Assembly (NCBI GenBank): GCA_024641635.1
Contig: JAHECS010000010.1
Span: 29,133-93,132 of the forward strand
Length of the DNA: 64,000 nt
Direction: 5' to 3'
Origin: Actinomycetes bacterium
GTDB lineage: Bacteria; Actinomycetota; Actinomycetes; S36-B12
Of the stretch, positions 42,772 to 54,883 are shown one piece after another. The notes under the pieces are model-generated. The model searched no databases and was not told the DNA's origin. It saw nothing but the letters and a program-made list of their open reading frames with translations. The position numbers and the translations under genes are program-made. The number at the start of each line of letters is the position of its first letter. Within the stretch, counting starts at the first letter, position 1.

Positions 42772-43764
42772 ATGTCCTGGACCGAGGACCGCACGTTCGG
42801 CGGACGCGTGACCGTCCGCGACGTGCTGTTCGACGCCGAGCATCGGCTCACGGCAGTCGGGATCCCGTCCCCGAGCGTCGACGCGGCCTCGATGGTGGCC
42901 CACGTCCTCGGCACGACCCGCAGCCGGCTGTTCCTCCAGGACGCGGTGACCGACGAGCAGAAGGTGCGCATCGAGCAGCTGCTGACCCGAAGGCTGTCCC
43001 GCGTGCCGCTCCAGCACCTGCTGGGCACGGTCGGGTTCCGACACATCGAGCTCGAGGTCGGGCCGGGAGTCTTCATCCCGCGACCGGAGACCGAGCTCGT
43101 GACCGAGGCTGGCATCCGTGAGCTGGCCGATCGCGAGCCCGGGGAGCGGATCGCGGTGGACCTCTGCGCAGGCTCCGGCGCGGTGGCGATCTCCCTCGGC
43201 ATCGAGGTCGAGGGAAGCCGTGTGCATGCCGTCGAGCTGAGCGACGAGGCGGTCGAGTGGACCAGGCGCAACGTCGCCAGCCATGAGGAGCGCCTGAGCT
43301 CGAGCGGATCGCGCCTGGATGTCGTGCATCATGACGCCACCACGGTGGCCGATCCGGGCGAGCCGTTGGCGCGCCTGGCCGGCAGTGTCGCCGTCGTCGT
43401 GACCAATCCGCCGTATGTCCCCGACCAGATGATCCCCAGGGATCCTGAGGTCCGCGACCATGAGCCGAAGCTCGCCCTGTACGGGGGGAGCGATGGTCTC
43501 GACGTCATCCGTGGAGTGCTTCGCACCGCCGCGATCCTGCTGCGTCCCGGCGGGCTGGTCGTGGTCGAGCATGCGGACGTCCAGGGCCAGGCTGCCGGCG
43601 CGGCCGGAGTCCCCGGGGTCGCCACCGGCATGGTCTCCGACGGCGGCCCGTCCTTCGGCGGCACGCCGGCGGGATCCCCGCTGTTCCGCTCCGTGGTGGA
43701 CCGGATCGACCTCAACGGACTGCCGCGCTTCACCCTCGCTCGCCGGACCGGATCGCCGGCGTGA
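42772..43764 (+). CDS. prmC: Release-factor glutamine N5-methyltransferase
   Basis: A 330-residue class I methyltransferase that methylates the GGQ glutamine of RF1/RF2. It has an N-terminal helical domain (1-85), PRPETELVTEAGI, the SAM-binding AVDLCAGSGAVAISLG and the catalytic VTNPPYVP. It is longer than proteobacterial PrmC, with extra Gly/Ala-rich sequence (about 275-305, GAAGVPGVATGMVSDGGPSFGG) that looks like a flexible insertion. The ATG is 2 nt after prfA; its stop overlaps tsaC by GTGA. Confidence 0.97.
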   Translation: MSWTEDRTFGGRVTVRDVLFDAEHRLTAVGIPSPSVDAASMVAHVLGTTRSRLFLQDAVTDEQKVRIEQLLTRRLSRVPLQHLLGTVGFRHIELEVGPGVFIPRPETELVTEAGIRELADREPGERIAVDLCAGSGAVAISLGIEVEGSRVHAVELSDEAVEWTRRNVASHEERLSSSGSRLDVVHHDATTVADPGEPLARLAGSVAVVVTNPPYVPDQMIPRDPEVRDHEPKLALYGGSDGLDVIRGVLRTAAILLRPGGLVVVEHADVQGQAAGAAGVPGVATGMVSDGGPSFGGTPAGSPLFRSVVDRIDLNGLPRFTLARRTGSPA

Positions 43765-44426
43765 CGCAGCGGGTGCCGTGCGCCGACGGCGCCCATCGCC
43801 AGCGGGCGGTGGCGGCCGCACTGGCTGCGGTCCGCCGCGGGGACCTCGTCCTGCTGCCGACTGAGACGGTCTACGGCATGGCCACCGATGCGTTCTCCGC
43901 CCGAGGGATCGCTGCGCTGCGCGAGGTCAAGGGCTACGACGACCAGGTGCCGCTGCCGGTGATGGTCGGATCGGGATCCACCGTGGCCGGCATCGCGGCT
44001 CGCATACCCGATGACGCCCGCGCCCTGATGGAGGCGTTCTGGCCCGGGTCCCTCACCTTGCTGCTGCCGCCCCAGCCGACCCTCGCGTGGGACCTCCCGC
44101 GTGACGCGCCGATAGCCGTGCGGATGCCGCTCCACCCGGTGGCGCTTGCCCTCCTCGCGCAGAGCGGACCGCTGGTCGTCACGACCGCGAACCAGCCCGG
44201 TCTGGCCGCCCCGACGGATGTGGACGACGCCCTGTCGCAGGTCGGCCATGGAGTGGCCCTCGCGCTCGATGCGGGCGATCTTGCAGACGACACCGCGCTG
44301 CCGAGCACTGTCGTGGACCTGACGTCATCCCCTCCACGCGTCGTTCGCGTCGGCGCGATCACGCTGGAGGCGCTGCGCCGCGTCTGCCCGCAGATGGTCG
44401 GCGATGGGGACCCCGCTACCGCGTAG
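43761..44426 (+). CDS. tsaC: L-threonylcarbamoyladenylate synthase
   Basis: A 221-residue Sua5/YrdC/YciO protein making threonylcarbamoyl-AMP for t6A37 in tRNA. Motifs: GDLVLLPTETVYGMATDAFSARGIAALREVKGYDDQVPLPVMV, PGSLTLLLP, VAVRMPLHPVALALL, VVTTANQPGLAAPTDVDDAL and STVVDLTSSPPRVVRVGAI. It lacks the C-terminal Sua5 domain. The GTG overlaps the prmC stop, so prfA-prmC-tsaC is one operon. The classical 'KRP' lysine/arginine segment reads KGYDDQVP, a variation to note. Confidence 0.93.
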   Translation: MTQRVPCADGAHRQRAVAAALAAVRRGDLVLLPTETVYGMATDAFSARGIAALREVKGYDDQVPLPVMVGSGSTVAGIAARIPDDARALMEAFWPGSLTLLLPPQPTLAWDLPRDAPIAVRMPLHPVALALLAQSGPLVVTTANQPGLAAPTDVDDALSQVGHGVALALDAGDLADDTALPSTVVDLTSSPPRVVRVGAITLEALRRVCPQMVGDGDPATA

Positions 44427-44492
44427 AGTGACGCGCAGCCCTGCTCCCACAGGGCGCTGATCCGCCCGCCCGGGCATCGACGAGGGAGTTGC

Positions 44493-45761
44493 ATGGACAG
44501 CACGCCGTTCTGGGGGCCTGATTTCGACGAGCTCTCTGCTGAGGACCCTGAGATCGCGTCGGTCATCCTCGACGAGCTCGAGCGGCTCCGCAGTGGCCTC
44601 CAGCTGATCGCCTCCGAGAACTTCACGTCGCCCGCCGTACTTGCGGCACTCGGCTCGACCCTGAGCAACAAGTACGCCGAGGGCTACCCCGGACGTCGGT
44701 ACTACGGCGGCTGCGCCGATGTGGACCGTGCGGAGAACATCGGAATCGATCGCGCGAAGGCGCTCTTCGGAGCCGAGCACGCCAACCTCCAGCCGCACAG
44801 CGGCGCCAGCGCCAATATCGCCGCGTACGGGGCCTTCGTCATGCCCGGCGACACCGTCCTGGCGATGAGCCTGCCGCACGGCGGGCACCTGACCCACGGT
44901 TCCAAGGTGAACTTCTCCGGCAAGTGGTTCGACATCGTCTCCTACGGGGTCCGCGAGGACACCGAGCTCATCGACTACGACGAGGTTCGGGCGCTGGCAC
45001 TGCAGCACCGGCCGAAGATGATCATCACGGGAGCTACCGCCTACCCACGGCTCATCGACTTCGCAGCCTTCCGCGAGATCGCCGACGAGGTCGGGGCCAT
45101 CCTCATGGTGGATGCGGCCCACTTCATCGGGCTCGTGGCGGGCAAGGCGATCCCCAGCCCCGTGCCGTTCGCCGACGTCGTGACGTTCACGACGCACAAG
45201 GTCCTGCGCGGACCGCGGGGCGGAATGATCCTCTGCAAGTCGGAGCACGCGGCGGCGATCGACAAGGCCGTGTTCCCGATGATGCAGGGCGGCCCCCTCA
45301 TGCACGCGGTGGCAGCGAAGGCCGTCGCGCTGAAGGAGGCGGCGACCCCGGAGTACCAGGAGTACGCGCAGCAGGTCGTCGCCAACGCGCAGGCCCTCGC
45401 TGCCGGCCTCGCGGAGGCCGGGATGCGGCCCGTCAGCGGCGGTACCGACACCCACCTGGCCCTCATCGACATCCAGGCGCTGGGGGTCACGGGCGACGTC
45501 GCGGAAGCTCGCTGCGATGCCGCACGCATCACCCTGAACAAGAACGCCATCCCGTACGACCCGCAGCCGCCGTCGAAGGGTTCCGGCATCAGGGTGGGCA
45601 CGCCGGCCGTGACGACCCAGGGCATGCGGGAGGCGGAGATGGCGACGATCGCCTCGCTGATCGGCAGGGCCGTGCGGGATGCCGACGGCACCGACGCTCC
45701 GGCCATCGTCGAGGAGGTCACCGCGCTCGTCACCGCTCACCCGGCGTACCCGCGGGGCTGA
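44493..45761 (+). CDS. glyA: Serine hydroxymethyltransferase
   Basis: A 422-residue PLP enzyme interconverting serine and glycine with tetrahydrofolate. Landmarks: [62 protein letters not shown] and the PLP lysine in [19 protein letters not shown] gagggag ribosome-binding site precedes the ATG. In mycobacteria this place between the sua5 and wecA homologues is empty, so glyA is an insertion in the conserved order (from memory). Confidence 0.98.
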   Translation: MDSTPFWGPDFDELSAEDPEIASVILDELERLRSGLQLIASENFTSPAVLAALGSTLSNKYAEGYPGRRYYGGCADVDRAENIGIDRAKALFGAEHANLQPHSGASANIAAYGAFVMPGDTVLAMSLPHGGHLTHGSKVNFSGKWFDIVSYGVREDTELIDYDEVRALALQHRPKMIITGATAYPRLIDFAAFREIADEVGAILMVDAAHFIGLVAGKAIPSPVPFADVVTFTTHKVLRGPRGGMILCKSEHAAAIDKAVFPMMQGGPLMHAVAAKAVALKEAATPEYQEYAQQVVANAQALAAGLAEAGMRPVSGGTDTHLALIDIQALGVTGDVAEARCDAARITLNKNAIPYDPQPPSKGSGIRVGTPAVTTQGMREAEMATIASLIGRAVRDADGTDAPAIVEEVTALVTAHPAYPRG

Positions 45762-45768
45762 TCGGGGC

Positions 45769-46890
45769 ATGCGCGAGTACCTGCTGTGCCTGCTGGCCGC
45801 CGCCGCGGTCACCTACCTGCTGACCCCGCCGGTCCGCAGTCTGGCGCTCAGGTTCTCCTTCATGGCCGAGGTGCGCGATCGGGATGTGCACGCGGATCCG
45901 ACCCCACGGCTGGGCGGCCTGGCCATGGTCGGCGGCATCGTCGCGGCCCTGCTGCTCGCAAGCAAGCTGCCCAGGATGCGCTCGGTGTTCGAGGGGGGCA
46001 ACACCGGGCTAGCCCTGCTCTCCGGGGTGGCGATCATCGTCATCCTGGGGATGATCGACGACAAGTGGGGCCTTGACGCGCCCACCAAGCTGGCCGGCCA
46101 GGTGCTGGCCGCCGGGGTGATGGCCTTCCAGGGGATCGCCATCATCTGGCTCCCGATCGGCGGGACCTTCGTGCTCGACCCCCTGACCAGCGTGTTCTTC
46201 ACCGTCATCATCGTCCTGGTCAGCATCAACGCCATCAACTTCGTCGACGGACTCGACGGGCTCGCCGCAGGGATCGTCGCCGTGGCCGCGGGGGCCTTCT
46301 TCGCGTACTCCTACCTGTTGTCGGTCGAGCTCGGCTTCGAGAGGACCACGCTCGCCACCCTCGTCTCGGTGCTGCTTGTCGGCGTGTGCCTGGGCTTCCT
46401 GCCGAACAACTTCTACCGAGCCCGGATCTTCATGGGCGACACCGGCTCGATGACGCTCGGCCTCCTGCTGGCAGCAGGCACCATCACGCTGTCGGGACAG
46501 GTCGATCCGAGCGCTGTGGCCGGCGGCACGTTGTTCCCGGCCCTCCTGCCCGTGCTCCTGCCGGTGGCGGTGATGGCCATCCCGCTCATGGACCTGCTGC
46601 TTGCGGTCGTGCGCCGCACGCGCGCCGGGCGCAATCCGTTCGCGCCGGACAAGCAGCACCTGCACCACCGGCTGCTCGAGATGGGGCACTCGCAGGTCCG
46701 CGCCGTGCTGCTCATGTACGCGTGGACCGCCCTCATCGCGGGCACGGCCGTCGCCGTGGCGTTCGTCCCGCTCGGCTACGCGGCCATCGGCTTCCTCATC
46801 GGTCTCGGCCTCCTCGTGATCGCGGTCCGGCGCCCGGGGCCGTCGGCGCAGGCGCAGGTGCGCCAGATGCGCAGCGGTACCGGCGCCTGA
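45769..46890 (+). CDS. wecA: Undecaprenyl-phosphate N-acetylglucosaminyl-1-phosphate transferase (WecA/MraY family)
   Basis: A 373-residue protein with about eleven membrane helices. Family residues: DPTPRLGGLAMVGG, the metal site GMIDDKWGL, INAINFVDGLDGLAAG, FMGDTGSMTLG and HLHHRLLEMGHSQ. It transfers a sugar-phosphate to decaprenyl/undecaprenyl phosphate, starting wall polysaccharide linkage units. The substrate (GlcNAc-1-P) is inferred from its position next to the ATP synthase genes, as Rv1302 in M. tuberculosis. The ATG follows the glyA stop by 7 nt. Confidence 0.93.
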   Translation: MREYLLCLLAAAAVTYLLTPPVRSLALRFSFMAEVRDRDVHADPTPRLGGLAMVGGIVAALLLASKLPRMRSVFEGGNTGLALLSGVAIIVILGMIDDKWGLDAPTKLAGQVLAAGVMAFQGIAIIWLPIGGTFVLDPLTSVFFTVIIVLVSINAINFVDGLDGLAAGIVAVAAGAFFAYSYLLSVELGFERTTLATLVSVLLVGVCLGFLPNNFYRARIFMGDTGSMTLGLLLAAGTITLSGQVDPSAVAGGTLFPALLPVLLPVAVMAIPLMDLLLAVVRRTRAGRNPFAPDKQHLHHRLLEMGHSQVRAVLLMYAWTALIAGTAVAVAFVPLGYAAIGFLIGLGLLVIAVRRPGPSAQAQVRQMRSGTGA

Positions 46891-46893
46891 ACC

Positions 46894-46965
46894 GCCGAGA
46901 GGCACACTCCGGTCGCGAAACAGCGTCCGAGAGGGCTGTTTCACGACCGCGGCGTGCCTCTCGGC
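46894..46965. repeat. Intergenic double inverted repeat between wecA and atpI
   Basis: Outer arms gccgagaggcac (46894-46905) and gtgcctctcggc (46954-46965) are perfect. Inner arms ggtcgcgaaacagc (46911-46924) and gctgtttcacgacc (46935-46948) match with one mismatch. It starts 3 nt after the wecA stop, so it likely terminates that transcript before the ATP synthase promoter. Confidence 0.75.
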
Positions 46966-47028
46966 AGGAGTGAGCAATGCCACGGGGAAAGCGGGCACTC
47001 GCATTTGGGGGAGGCGAAGTCGTTGCGA

Positions 47029-47034
47029 TAGCGT
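47029..47034 (+). promoter_or_regulatory. -10 hexamer TAGCGT for the ATP synthase operon
   Basis: TAGCGT, 6 nt, then GTG at 47041; a TTGGGG -35 candidate (47005-47010) is 18 nt upstream. No Shine-Dalgarno sequence lies before that GTG, so the operon mRNA probably starts leaderless. Confidence 0.6.
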
Positions 47035-47040
47035 CGCATT

Positions 47041-47445
47041 GTGCCCACCATCGACTCCCTGGTCCTGCGCCGGGCCGGTTCGGTGACGCTGATCGTGGGC
47101 GTCGTGGGCACCGTGATCGGCTGGATCGTGGCCGGCACGCCGGGGCTGATCGCCGGAGTCCTCGGCACCGTCATCGTGCTCGTCTTCTTCAGCGTCGGGC
47201 AGCTCGTGCTGGGCGCCGTGCTGAAGAACAACCCGCAGAACGCCATGATGGTGGCGATGACGCTGTACCTGGTCAAGATCGGGGTGCTGCTCGTCCTGCT
47301 CCTCGTGCTCCAGGACGCGACCTTCTTCGCCCCCAAGGTGTTCGCAGCCGTGATCGTCGCCTGCACCCTCGCGTGGACCTTCATGGAGGTCTGGGTCTTC
47401 TCGCGTACCAAGGTGCTCTACGTGGAACCGGAGGGCCAGAAGTGA
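47041..47445 (+). CDS. ATP synthase-associated four-helix membrane protein (AtpI-like)
   Basis: A 134-residue protein with four hydrophobic helices (SVTLIVGVVGTVIGWIVAGTPG; LIAGVLGTVIVLVFFSVGQLVLGAVL; NAMMVAMTLYLVKIGVLLVLLLVLQ; VFAAVIVACTLAWTFMEVWVFS). It holds the place of Rv1303 before atpB and resembles AtpI-type assembly or Mg2+-uptake proteins. GTG start set by the leaderless promoter; its stop overlaps the next GTG. Confidence 0.8.
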   Translation: MPTIDSLVLRRAGSVTLIVGVVGTVIGWIVAGTPGLIAGVLGTVIVLVFFSVGQLVLGAVLKNNPQNAMMVAMTLYLVKIGVLLVLLLVLQDATFFAPKVFAAVIVACTLAWTFMEVWVFSRTKVLYVEPEGQK

Positions 47446-47753
47446 CCGCCCCCGGATCGGCTCGGACGTGGTCCGGCTGGTACCGTTCGGGCGCGCGGAG
47501 GCGGACCGTCACGATGGACGATGCCCGGAGGATGTCCAACTCTGCGTGGGCCAACAGCAGTCGGCTGATCTCTGGACTGATCCTCTACACGGGCCTCGGC
47601 TGGCTGGTGTCACGGTGGGTCGGACATCAGGCGCTGCTGATGGCCGTCGGCGCGATGATCGGGTTGGGGCTGTCGTACTACCTGATGTTCACCAGCTTGG
47701 CGCACGAGGCGCGCGAGGACGAAGCGCGTCAGGGGCGGGAGAACGGGACATGA
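47442..47753 (+). CDS. AtpZ/AtpI-like small two-helix membrane protein
   Basis: A 103-residue protein with SARTWSGWYRSGARRR, then two membrane helices (SGLILYTGLGWLVSRWVG and ALLMAVGAMIGLGLSYYLMFTSL) and a charged C-terminus. Two helices joined by a short turn with a Trp-Leu-Val-Ser-Arg edge resemble AtpZ/DUF-type F0 accessory subunits in ATP synthase operons. The GTG start overlaps the preceding stop (GTGA); a later ATG at 47514 is possible. Confidence 0.75.
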   Translation: MTAPGSARTWSGWYRSGARRRTVTMDDARRMSNSAWANSSRLISGLILYTGLGWLVSRWVGHQALLMAVGAMIGLGLSYYLMFTSLAHEAREDEARQGRENGT

Positions 47754-47789
47754 CGGCCAGCACGCACGTGAGGGGCATGGAGGAGCCTG

Positions 47790-48617
47790 GTGTCGCTTAA
47801 CAACGTGGTCGCTTCAGGCGGCCTGGACTGCCACCTCAACTCCGGCTGCGGTTTCCCGGCGCCGGGCGCCGAGATCTTCCTCTTCGACGACATCGCGTCG
47901 CTGACGATCGGCAACCTCGAGTTCCACGTCACCAAGGTGACGGTGCTGCTCTTCCTGATCGTCTTCGCGATCCTGGCCTTCTTCATCTACGCCTTCCGCA
48001 AGCCGAAGCTGGTCCCGCGGGGCGCCCAGAACGTGGGCGAGATGGGGTACCTGTTCATCCGTGACGGCATCGCCCGCGACACGATCGGCAAGGACGGCGA
48101 CCGTTTCGTGCCGTTCCTCTTCTCGTTCTTCTTCCTGGTCTGGCTCAGCAACTTCATGGGCATCGTCCCGTTCGCCCAGATCCCGGTGACCTCGCTCTTC
48201 GCCATCCCGGTCGCCTTCGCGCTCATCGTCTACATCACGTGGGTGCCGATCGGCATCTACCGTCAGGGCTTCGGCGGCTTCTTCAAGAACCTGCTCTTCC
48301 CCCCGGGCGTCCCCAAGGCGATGTACGTGCTGCTGGCCCCGCTGGAGTTCCTCTCCAACCTGATCGTCCGTCCGGCCACGCACGCCATCCGTCTGTTCGC
48401 CAACATGTTCGCCGGCCACCTGCTGATCGCCACGTTCAGCATCGCCGCCTTCTACCTGCTGAGCGCCAGCGTCATCGGCCTGCTCGGCTCGGCCGCCTCC
48501 TTCACGGTGGCCATCGCTCTGACCGGGTTCGAGGCGCTGATCCAGGCGCTGCAGGCCTACATCTTCACCCTGCTCGCCGCGGTGTACATCGCGGGTGCGC
48601 TCCACCCCGAGCACTGA
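47790..48617 (+). CDS. atpB: ATP synthase F0 subunit a
   Basis: A 275-residue membrane subunit forming the proton half-channels. The essential arginine is in RPATHAIRLFANMFAGHLL (near residue 200); helix 6 ends in TGFEALIQALQAYIFTLLAAVYIAGAL. The N-terminus is periplasmic with two Cys. The GTG start has GGAGG 9 nt upstream. First canonical subunit gene; atpE follows after 85 nt. Confidence 0.97.
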   Translation: MSLNNVVASGGLDCHLNSGCGFPAPGAEIFLFDDIASLTIGNLEFHVTKVTVLLFLIVFAILAFFIYAFRKPKLVPRGAQNVGEMGYLFIRDGIARDTIGKDGDRFVPFLFSFFFLVWLSNFMGIVPFAQIPVTSLFAIPVAFALIVYITWVPIGIYRQGFGGFFKNLLFPPGVPKAMYVLLAPLEFLSNLIVRPATHAIRLFANMFAGHLLIATFSIAAFYLLSASVIGLLGSAASFTVAIALTGFEALIQALQAYIFTLLAAVYIAGALHPEH

Positions 48618-48639
48618 TCGGCTCGGCACAACCGAATAG

Positions 48640-48930
<291 letters not shown>

Positions 48931-48983
48931 TCCGAACCGTCCACCGGTTCTGGTCCACTGACTGACACGGGAAGGTCACCGTC

Positions 48984-49577
48984 GTGATCAACGTAATTGC
49001 CGCAGCGAGTGCTGCGGTCGCAGCGTCGGGCGCCGAGGGCGAGGAGATGCCCTCCGTTCTCGCGGTGCCGATCGATGAGCTGATCATCGGCATCATCGCG
49101 TTCCTCATCGTGTTCGGTGGCCTCGCCAAGTTCGCGCTTCCGAACATCAAGCGGACGCTGGCCGAGCGGGCCGACGCGATCGAGGGTGGGATCGAGCGGG
49201 CTGCCAAGGCCGAGGCCGAGGCGAAGGACCTGGCCGAGCAGTACCGGGCCCAGCTCGCTGCCGCGCGTGAGGAGGCATCCGCTATCCGCACGCAGGCGCA
49301 GGCCGATCGCTCCGCCATCATCGAGGAGGCGCGCAGTGAGGCACGTGCCGCGGCCCAGCAGGTCACGGCCCAGGCCGATGCCCAGCTGTCCGCGGACCGC
49401 TCCCAGGCCACCTCGCAGCTGACTCGCCAGATCGGTGAGATGTCCGTGACGCTGGCCGGCAAGATCGTGGGCCAGTCGCTGACCGACGACGCTCGCGTCC
49501 GGCAGACGGTCGAGGACTTCATCGCCGACCTCGAGCGGCAGGCGGAAGGCACGTCCCAGGGGAGTGCCCAGCAATGA
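48984..49577 (+). CDS. atpF: ATP synthase F0 subunit b
   Basis: A 197-residue stator subunit with one helix (LIIGIIAFLIVFGGLAKFALP) and a long coiled coil rich in Ala/Glu/Arg (KAEAEAKDLAEQYRAQLAAAREEASAI). The GTG start has gggaagg about 10 nt upstream. Its stop overlaps atpH by ATGA. Confidence 0.95.
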   Translation: MINVIAAASAAVAASGAEGEEMPSVLAVPIDELIIGIIAFLIVFGGLAKFALPNIKRTLAERADAIEGGIERAAKAEAEAKDLAEQYRAQLAAAREEASAIRTQAQADRSAIIEEARSEARAAAQQVTAQADAQLSADRSQATSQLTRQIGEMSVTLAGKIVGQSLTDDARVRQTVEDFIADLERQAEGTSQGSAQQ

Positions 49578-50383
49578 TCGGATCCAGTCGCGAGAGCCTC
49601 GCCGCCTGCCAGGACGGGCTCGACGCCCGTCGGCAGGAAGCGGGCTTCCCGCAGCTGTCCGGCGAGCTCTTCGCCGTCGCCGACCTGCTGGGTCGGGAGG
49701 GCCAGCTGCGCTCGACGCTGGCCGACTCCGGCCAGCCTCACTCCGTGCGCGAGGGCCTGGTCCGCCAGGTCCTCAGCGGACGAGTCAGCGATCTCGCCGT
49801 GGACGTCGTCCTGATGGTGGCGGATCGCCGCTGGGCCGAGGACCTCGACCTGGTGCTCACGATCGAGCAGCTGGCAGACCAGGCGGCCTTCACCGTGGCA
49901 GAGGGTGACGGCACCCTGGACGCCGCCGAGGAGGAGATCTTCCGCTTCGGTCGTGCGCTCGACGCGTCGCCCGCGCTCCAGATGGCCCTCACCGACCCCG
50001 CCCAGACGGCGACGGTCAAGTCGGCCATCGCACGCGACCTGCTCCAGGGCCGGTCCACCGCCGCGACACGCGAGGTCATCGAGTTCGCGGTCGGTCACCT
50101 GCACGGACGTCGCATCGACTCCGTCGTGGACGACCTCTGCGGACTCGCCGCGATGCAGCGTGACCGGGTCGTCGCCGAGGTGCGGGTCGCCGCGCCCCTC
50201 GACGAGTCGCAGGTCCAACGCCTCGCGGACGCCCTGTCCCGGATCAAGGGGCGCAGGGTTCGCGTGAACGTGGCGGTCGACCCGTCCGTCCTCGGCGGTG
50301 TGCAGGTGCGCATCGGCGACGACCTCATCGACGGCACGGTCTCGTCCCGGATGGAACAGGCGCGTCGGGCCCTGCTGGGCTGA
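49574..50383 (+). CDS. atpH: ATP synthase F1 subunit delta
   Basis: A 269-residue subunit, longer than the proteobacterial form (about 180) and typical of actinobacteria, which carry an extra N-terminal part. The C-terminal third ([70 protein letters not shown]) is the conserved delta/OSCP end. It connects the stator to F1. The ATG overlaps the atpF stop. Confidence 0.97.
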   Translation: MIGSSRESLAACQDGLDARRQEAGFPQLSGELFAVADLLGREGQLRSTLADSGQPHSVREGLVRQVLSGRVSDLAVDVVLMVADRRWAEDLDLVLTIEQLADQAAFTVAEGDGTLDAAEEEIFRFGRALDASPALQMALTDPAQTATVKSAIARDLLQGRSTAATREVIEFAVGHLHGRRIDSVVDDLCGLAAMQRDRVVAEVRVAAPLDESQVQRLADALSRIKGRRVRVNVAVDPSVLGGVQVRIGDDLIDGTVSSRMEQARRALLG

Positions 50384-50453
50384 CGGGCACAACGGCACTA
50401 CACAAACCGACAGGCTGCCTGCCCCGGCGGGCCGAGAAAGAGAGCAGGACACC

Positions 50454-52088
50454 ATGACGGAGCTGACGATCCGGCCGGAAGAGATCCGGGATGCGATCGA
50501 GCGGAACGTCGCGGCGTACTCGCCGGGCACCGCCCGCGAAGAGGTTGGTCGCGTCGTCGAGACCGGTGACGGCATCGCCCGCGTCGAGGGCCTCCACTCC
50601 GCGATGACCAACGAGCTGCTGGAGTTCGAGGGCGGCCTCGTCGGCGTCGCGCTGAACCTCGACGTCCGTGAGATCGGCGTCGTCCTGCTGGGCGACGGCT
50701 CCCGCATCGAGGAGGGGCAGCCGGTCAAGCGCACCGGCGAGGTCCTCTCCGTGCCGATCGGCGACGCCTTCCTCGGCCGCGTGGTCGACCCGCTGGGCAA
50801 CCCGATCGACGGTCTCGGCGCGATCGAGGCCGAGGGCCGGCGTGCGCTCGAGGTCCAGGCGCCGACCGTCGTCCAGCGCCAGCCCGTCAAGGAGCCGATG
50901 CAGACCGGCATCAAGGCCATCGATGCGATGACCGCGATCGGCCGTGGCCAGCGCCAGCTCATCATCGGCGACCGCCAGACCGGCAAGACCGCCGTCTGCC
51001 TCGACACGATCCTCAACCAGCGCGAGAACTGGACGTCGGGCGACCCGAAGAAGCAGGTCCGCTGCATCTACGTCGCGATCGGGCAGAAGGGCTCCACGAT
51101 CGCGGCCGTCAAGGGCGCCCTCGAGGAGTACGGCGCGATGGAGTACACCACCATCGTCGCGGCACCGGCCTCCGACCCGGCCGGCTTCAAGTACCTGGCC
51201 CCGTACACCGGCTCGGCGATCGGCCAGCACTGGATGTACCAGGGCAAGCACGTCCTCATCGTGTTCGACGACCTGTCGAAGCAGGCCGAGGCCTACCGCG
51301 CCGTGTCGCTGCTGCTGCGTCGCCCTCCGGGTCGCGAGGCCTACCCCGGCGACGTCTTCTACCTGCACAGCCGTCTCCTCGAGCGCTGCGCGAAGCTGTC
51401 AGACGACCTCGGCGGCGGGTCGATGACCGGGCTCCCGATCATCGAGACCAAGGCGAACGACGTGTCCGCCTACATCCCGACGAACGTCATCTCCATCACC
51501 GACGGTCAGGTGTTCCTGGAGTCGGACCTGTTCAACTCGGGTGTGCGCCCGGCCATCAACGTGGGCATCTCCGTCTCCCGCGTCGGTGGCTCCGCGCAGC
51601 CGAAGGCGATGCGCAAGGTCGCCGGCAGCCTCCGGCTCAACCTCGCCCAGTACCGCGAGCTCGAGGCGTTCGCCGCCTTCGGCTCCGACCTCGACGCCGC
51701 GTCGAAGGCTCAGCTCGAGCGCGGCGCCCGCCTGGTCGAGCTGCTCAAGCAGCCCCAGTACAAGCCGCAGTCGATGGAGCGCGAGGTCATCTCCGTGTGG
51801 GCCGGCACGAGCGGGAAGCTCGACGACGTGCCCGTTGAGGACATCCGCCGCTTCGATGCCGAGTTCCTCGAGTTCATCGAGCGGGCCAAGCCGGAGGTGC
51901 TGGAGGCCATCCGGTCGACGACGGAGCTGTCGGACGACACGGTCTCCGTCCTCGAGTCCTCCGTGGGCGAGTTCAAGAAGCAGTTCACCACGACGTCCGG
52001 TCACCTTCTGGTGAACGACGAGCCGGTGGCCGCGGTGGCCGACGAGGACATCGACCCGACGCAGATCAAGCGGCAGGTCCGGGGCTAG
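50454..52088 (+). CDS. atpA: ATP synthase F1 subunit alpha
   Basis: A 544-residue subunit with the N-terminal beta-barrel, P-loop [10 protein letters not shown] (about 170), the [12 protein letters not shown] segment at the non-catalytic site and a C-terminal extension of about 30 residues ([24 protein letters not shown]) known in actinobacteria. The ATG at 50454 has gagcagga nearby and gives the usual N-terminus [11 protein letters not shown]. Confidence 0.98.
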   Translation: MTELTIRPEEIRDAIERNVAAYSPGTAREEVGRVVETGDGIARVEGLHSAMTNELLEFEGGLVGVALNLDVREIGVVLLGDGSRIEEGQPVKRTGEVLSVPIGDAFLGRVVDPLGNPIDGLGAIEAEGRRALEVQAPTVVQRQPVKEPMQTGIKAIDAMTAIGRGQRQLIIGDRQTGKTAVCLDTILNQRENWTSGDPKKQVRCIYVAIGQKGSTIAAVKGALEEYGAMEYTTIVAAPASDPAGFKYLAPYTGSAIGQHWMYQGKHVLIVFDDLSKQAEAYRAVSLLLRRPPGREAYPGDVFYLHSRLLERCAKLSDDLGGGSMTGLPIIETKANDVSAYIPTNVISITDGQVFLESDLFNSGVRPAINVGISVSRVGGSAQPKAMRKVAGSLRLNLAQYRELEAFAAFGSDLDAASKAQLERGARLVELLKQPQYKPQSMEREVISVWAGTSGKLDDVPVEDIRRFDAEFLEFIERAKPEVLEAIRSTTELSDDTVSVLESSVGEFKKQFTTTSGHLLVNDEPVAAVADEDIDPTQIKRQVRG

Positions 52089-52093
52089 TCGCC

Positions 52094-54464
<2,371 letters not shown>

Positions 54465-54466
54465 TC

Positions 54467-54883
54467 ATGGCGGATGGCGAGAAGGTCCTGAACGTCGCCG
54501 TGGTGTCGGCCGAGCGGGCCCTGTGGTCCGGTCAGGCGAAGTCCATCGTGGCGAAGACGCCCGAGGGTGACATCGGCATCCTGCCGAACCACGAGCCGGT
54601 GCTTGCCCTGCTCGTCGACAGCTCGGCGCTCCGTGTCGAGGAGCTCGACGGGTCGCGACTCGTCGTCGCCGTGCATGGCGGCTTCTTCTCCGTGGCGGGC
54701 AACGAGGTCAACGTGATCGCCGAGGTCGCAGAGCTCGCCGAGGACATCGACCTCGAGCGCGCCCAGGCGGCCCTCTCCCGGATTCAGGCCAATGGGTCGC
54801 CGGAGGAGGAGTTGTCGGCGCTGCGGAGGGCGGAGACCCGCCTCCAGGTGGCCGAGATCGCGAAGACGGTCCAGGCCCGCTAG
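54467..54883 (+). CDS. atpC: ATP synthase F1 subunit epsilon
   Basis: A 138-residue subunit: the N-terminal beta-sandwich (LNVAVVSAERALWSGQAKSIVAKTPEGDIGILPNHEPVLALL) and a C-terminal helical hairpin of about 45 residues (LERAQAALSRIQ...). The ATG is 2 nt after the atpD stop. It converges on the PduO gene with a 4-nt overlap, so transcription of the operon must end inside or beyond that gene. Confidence 0.97.
   Translation: MADGEKVLNVAVVSAERALWSGQAKSIVAKTPEGDIGILPNHEPVLALLVDSSALRVEELDGSRLVVAVHGGFFSVAGNEVNVIAEVAELAEDIDLERAQAALSRIQANGSPEEELSALRRAETRLQVAEIAKTVQAR

Noticed and set aside
43761..44426. tsaC/prmC region as a frameshift or broken gene
   Set aside because: The GTGA overlap is normal coupling; both proteins are full length with intact motifs.
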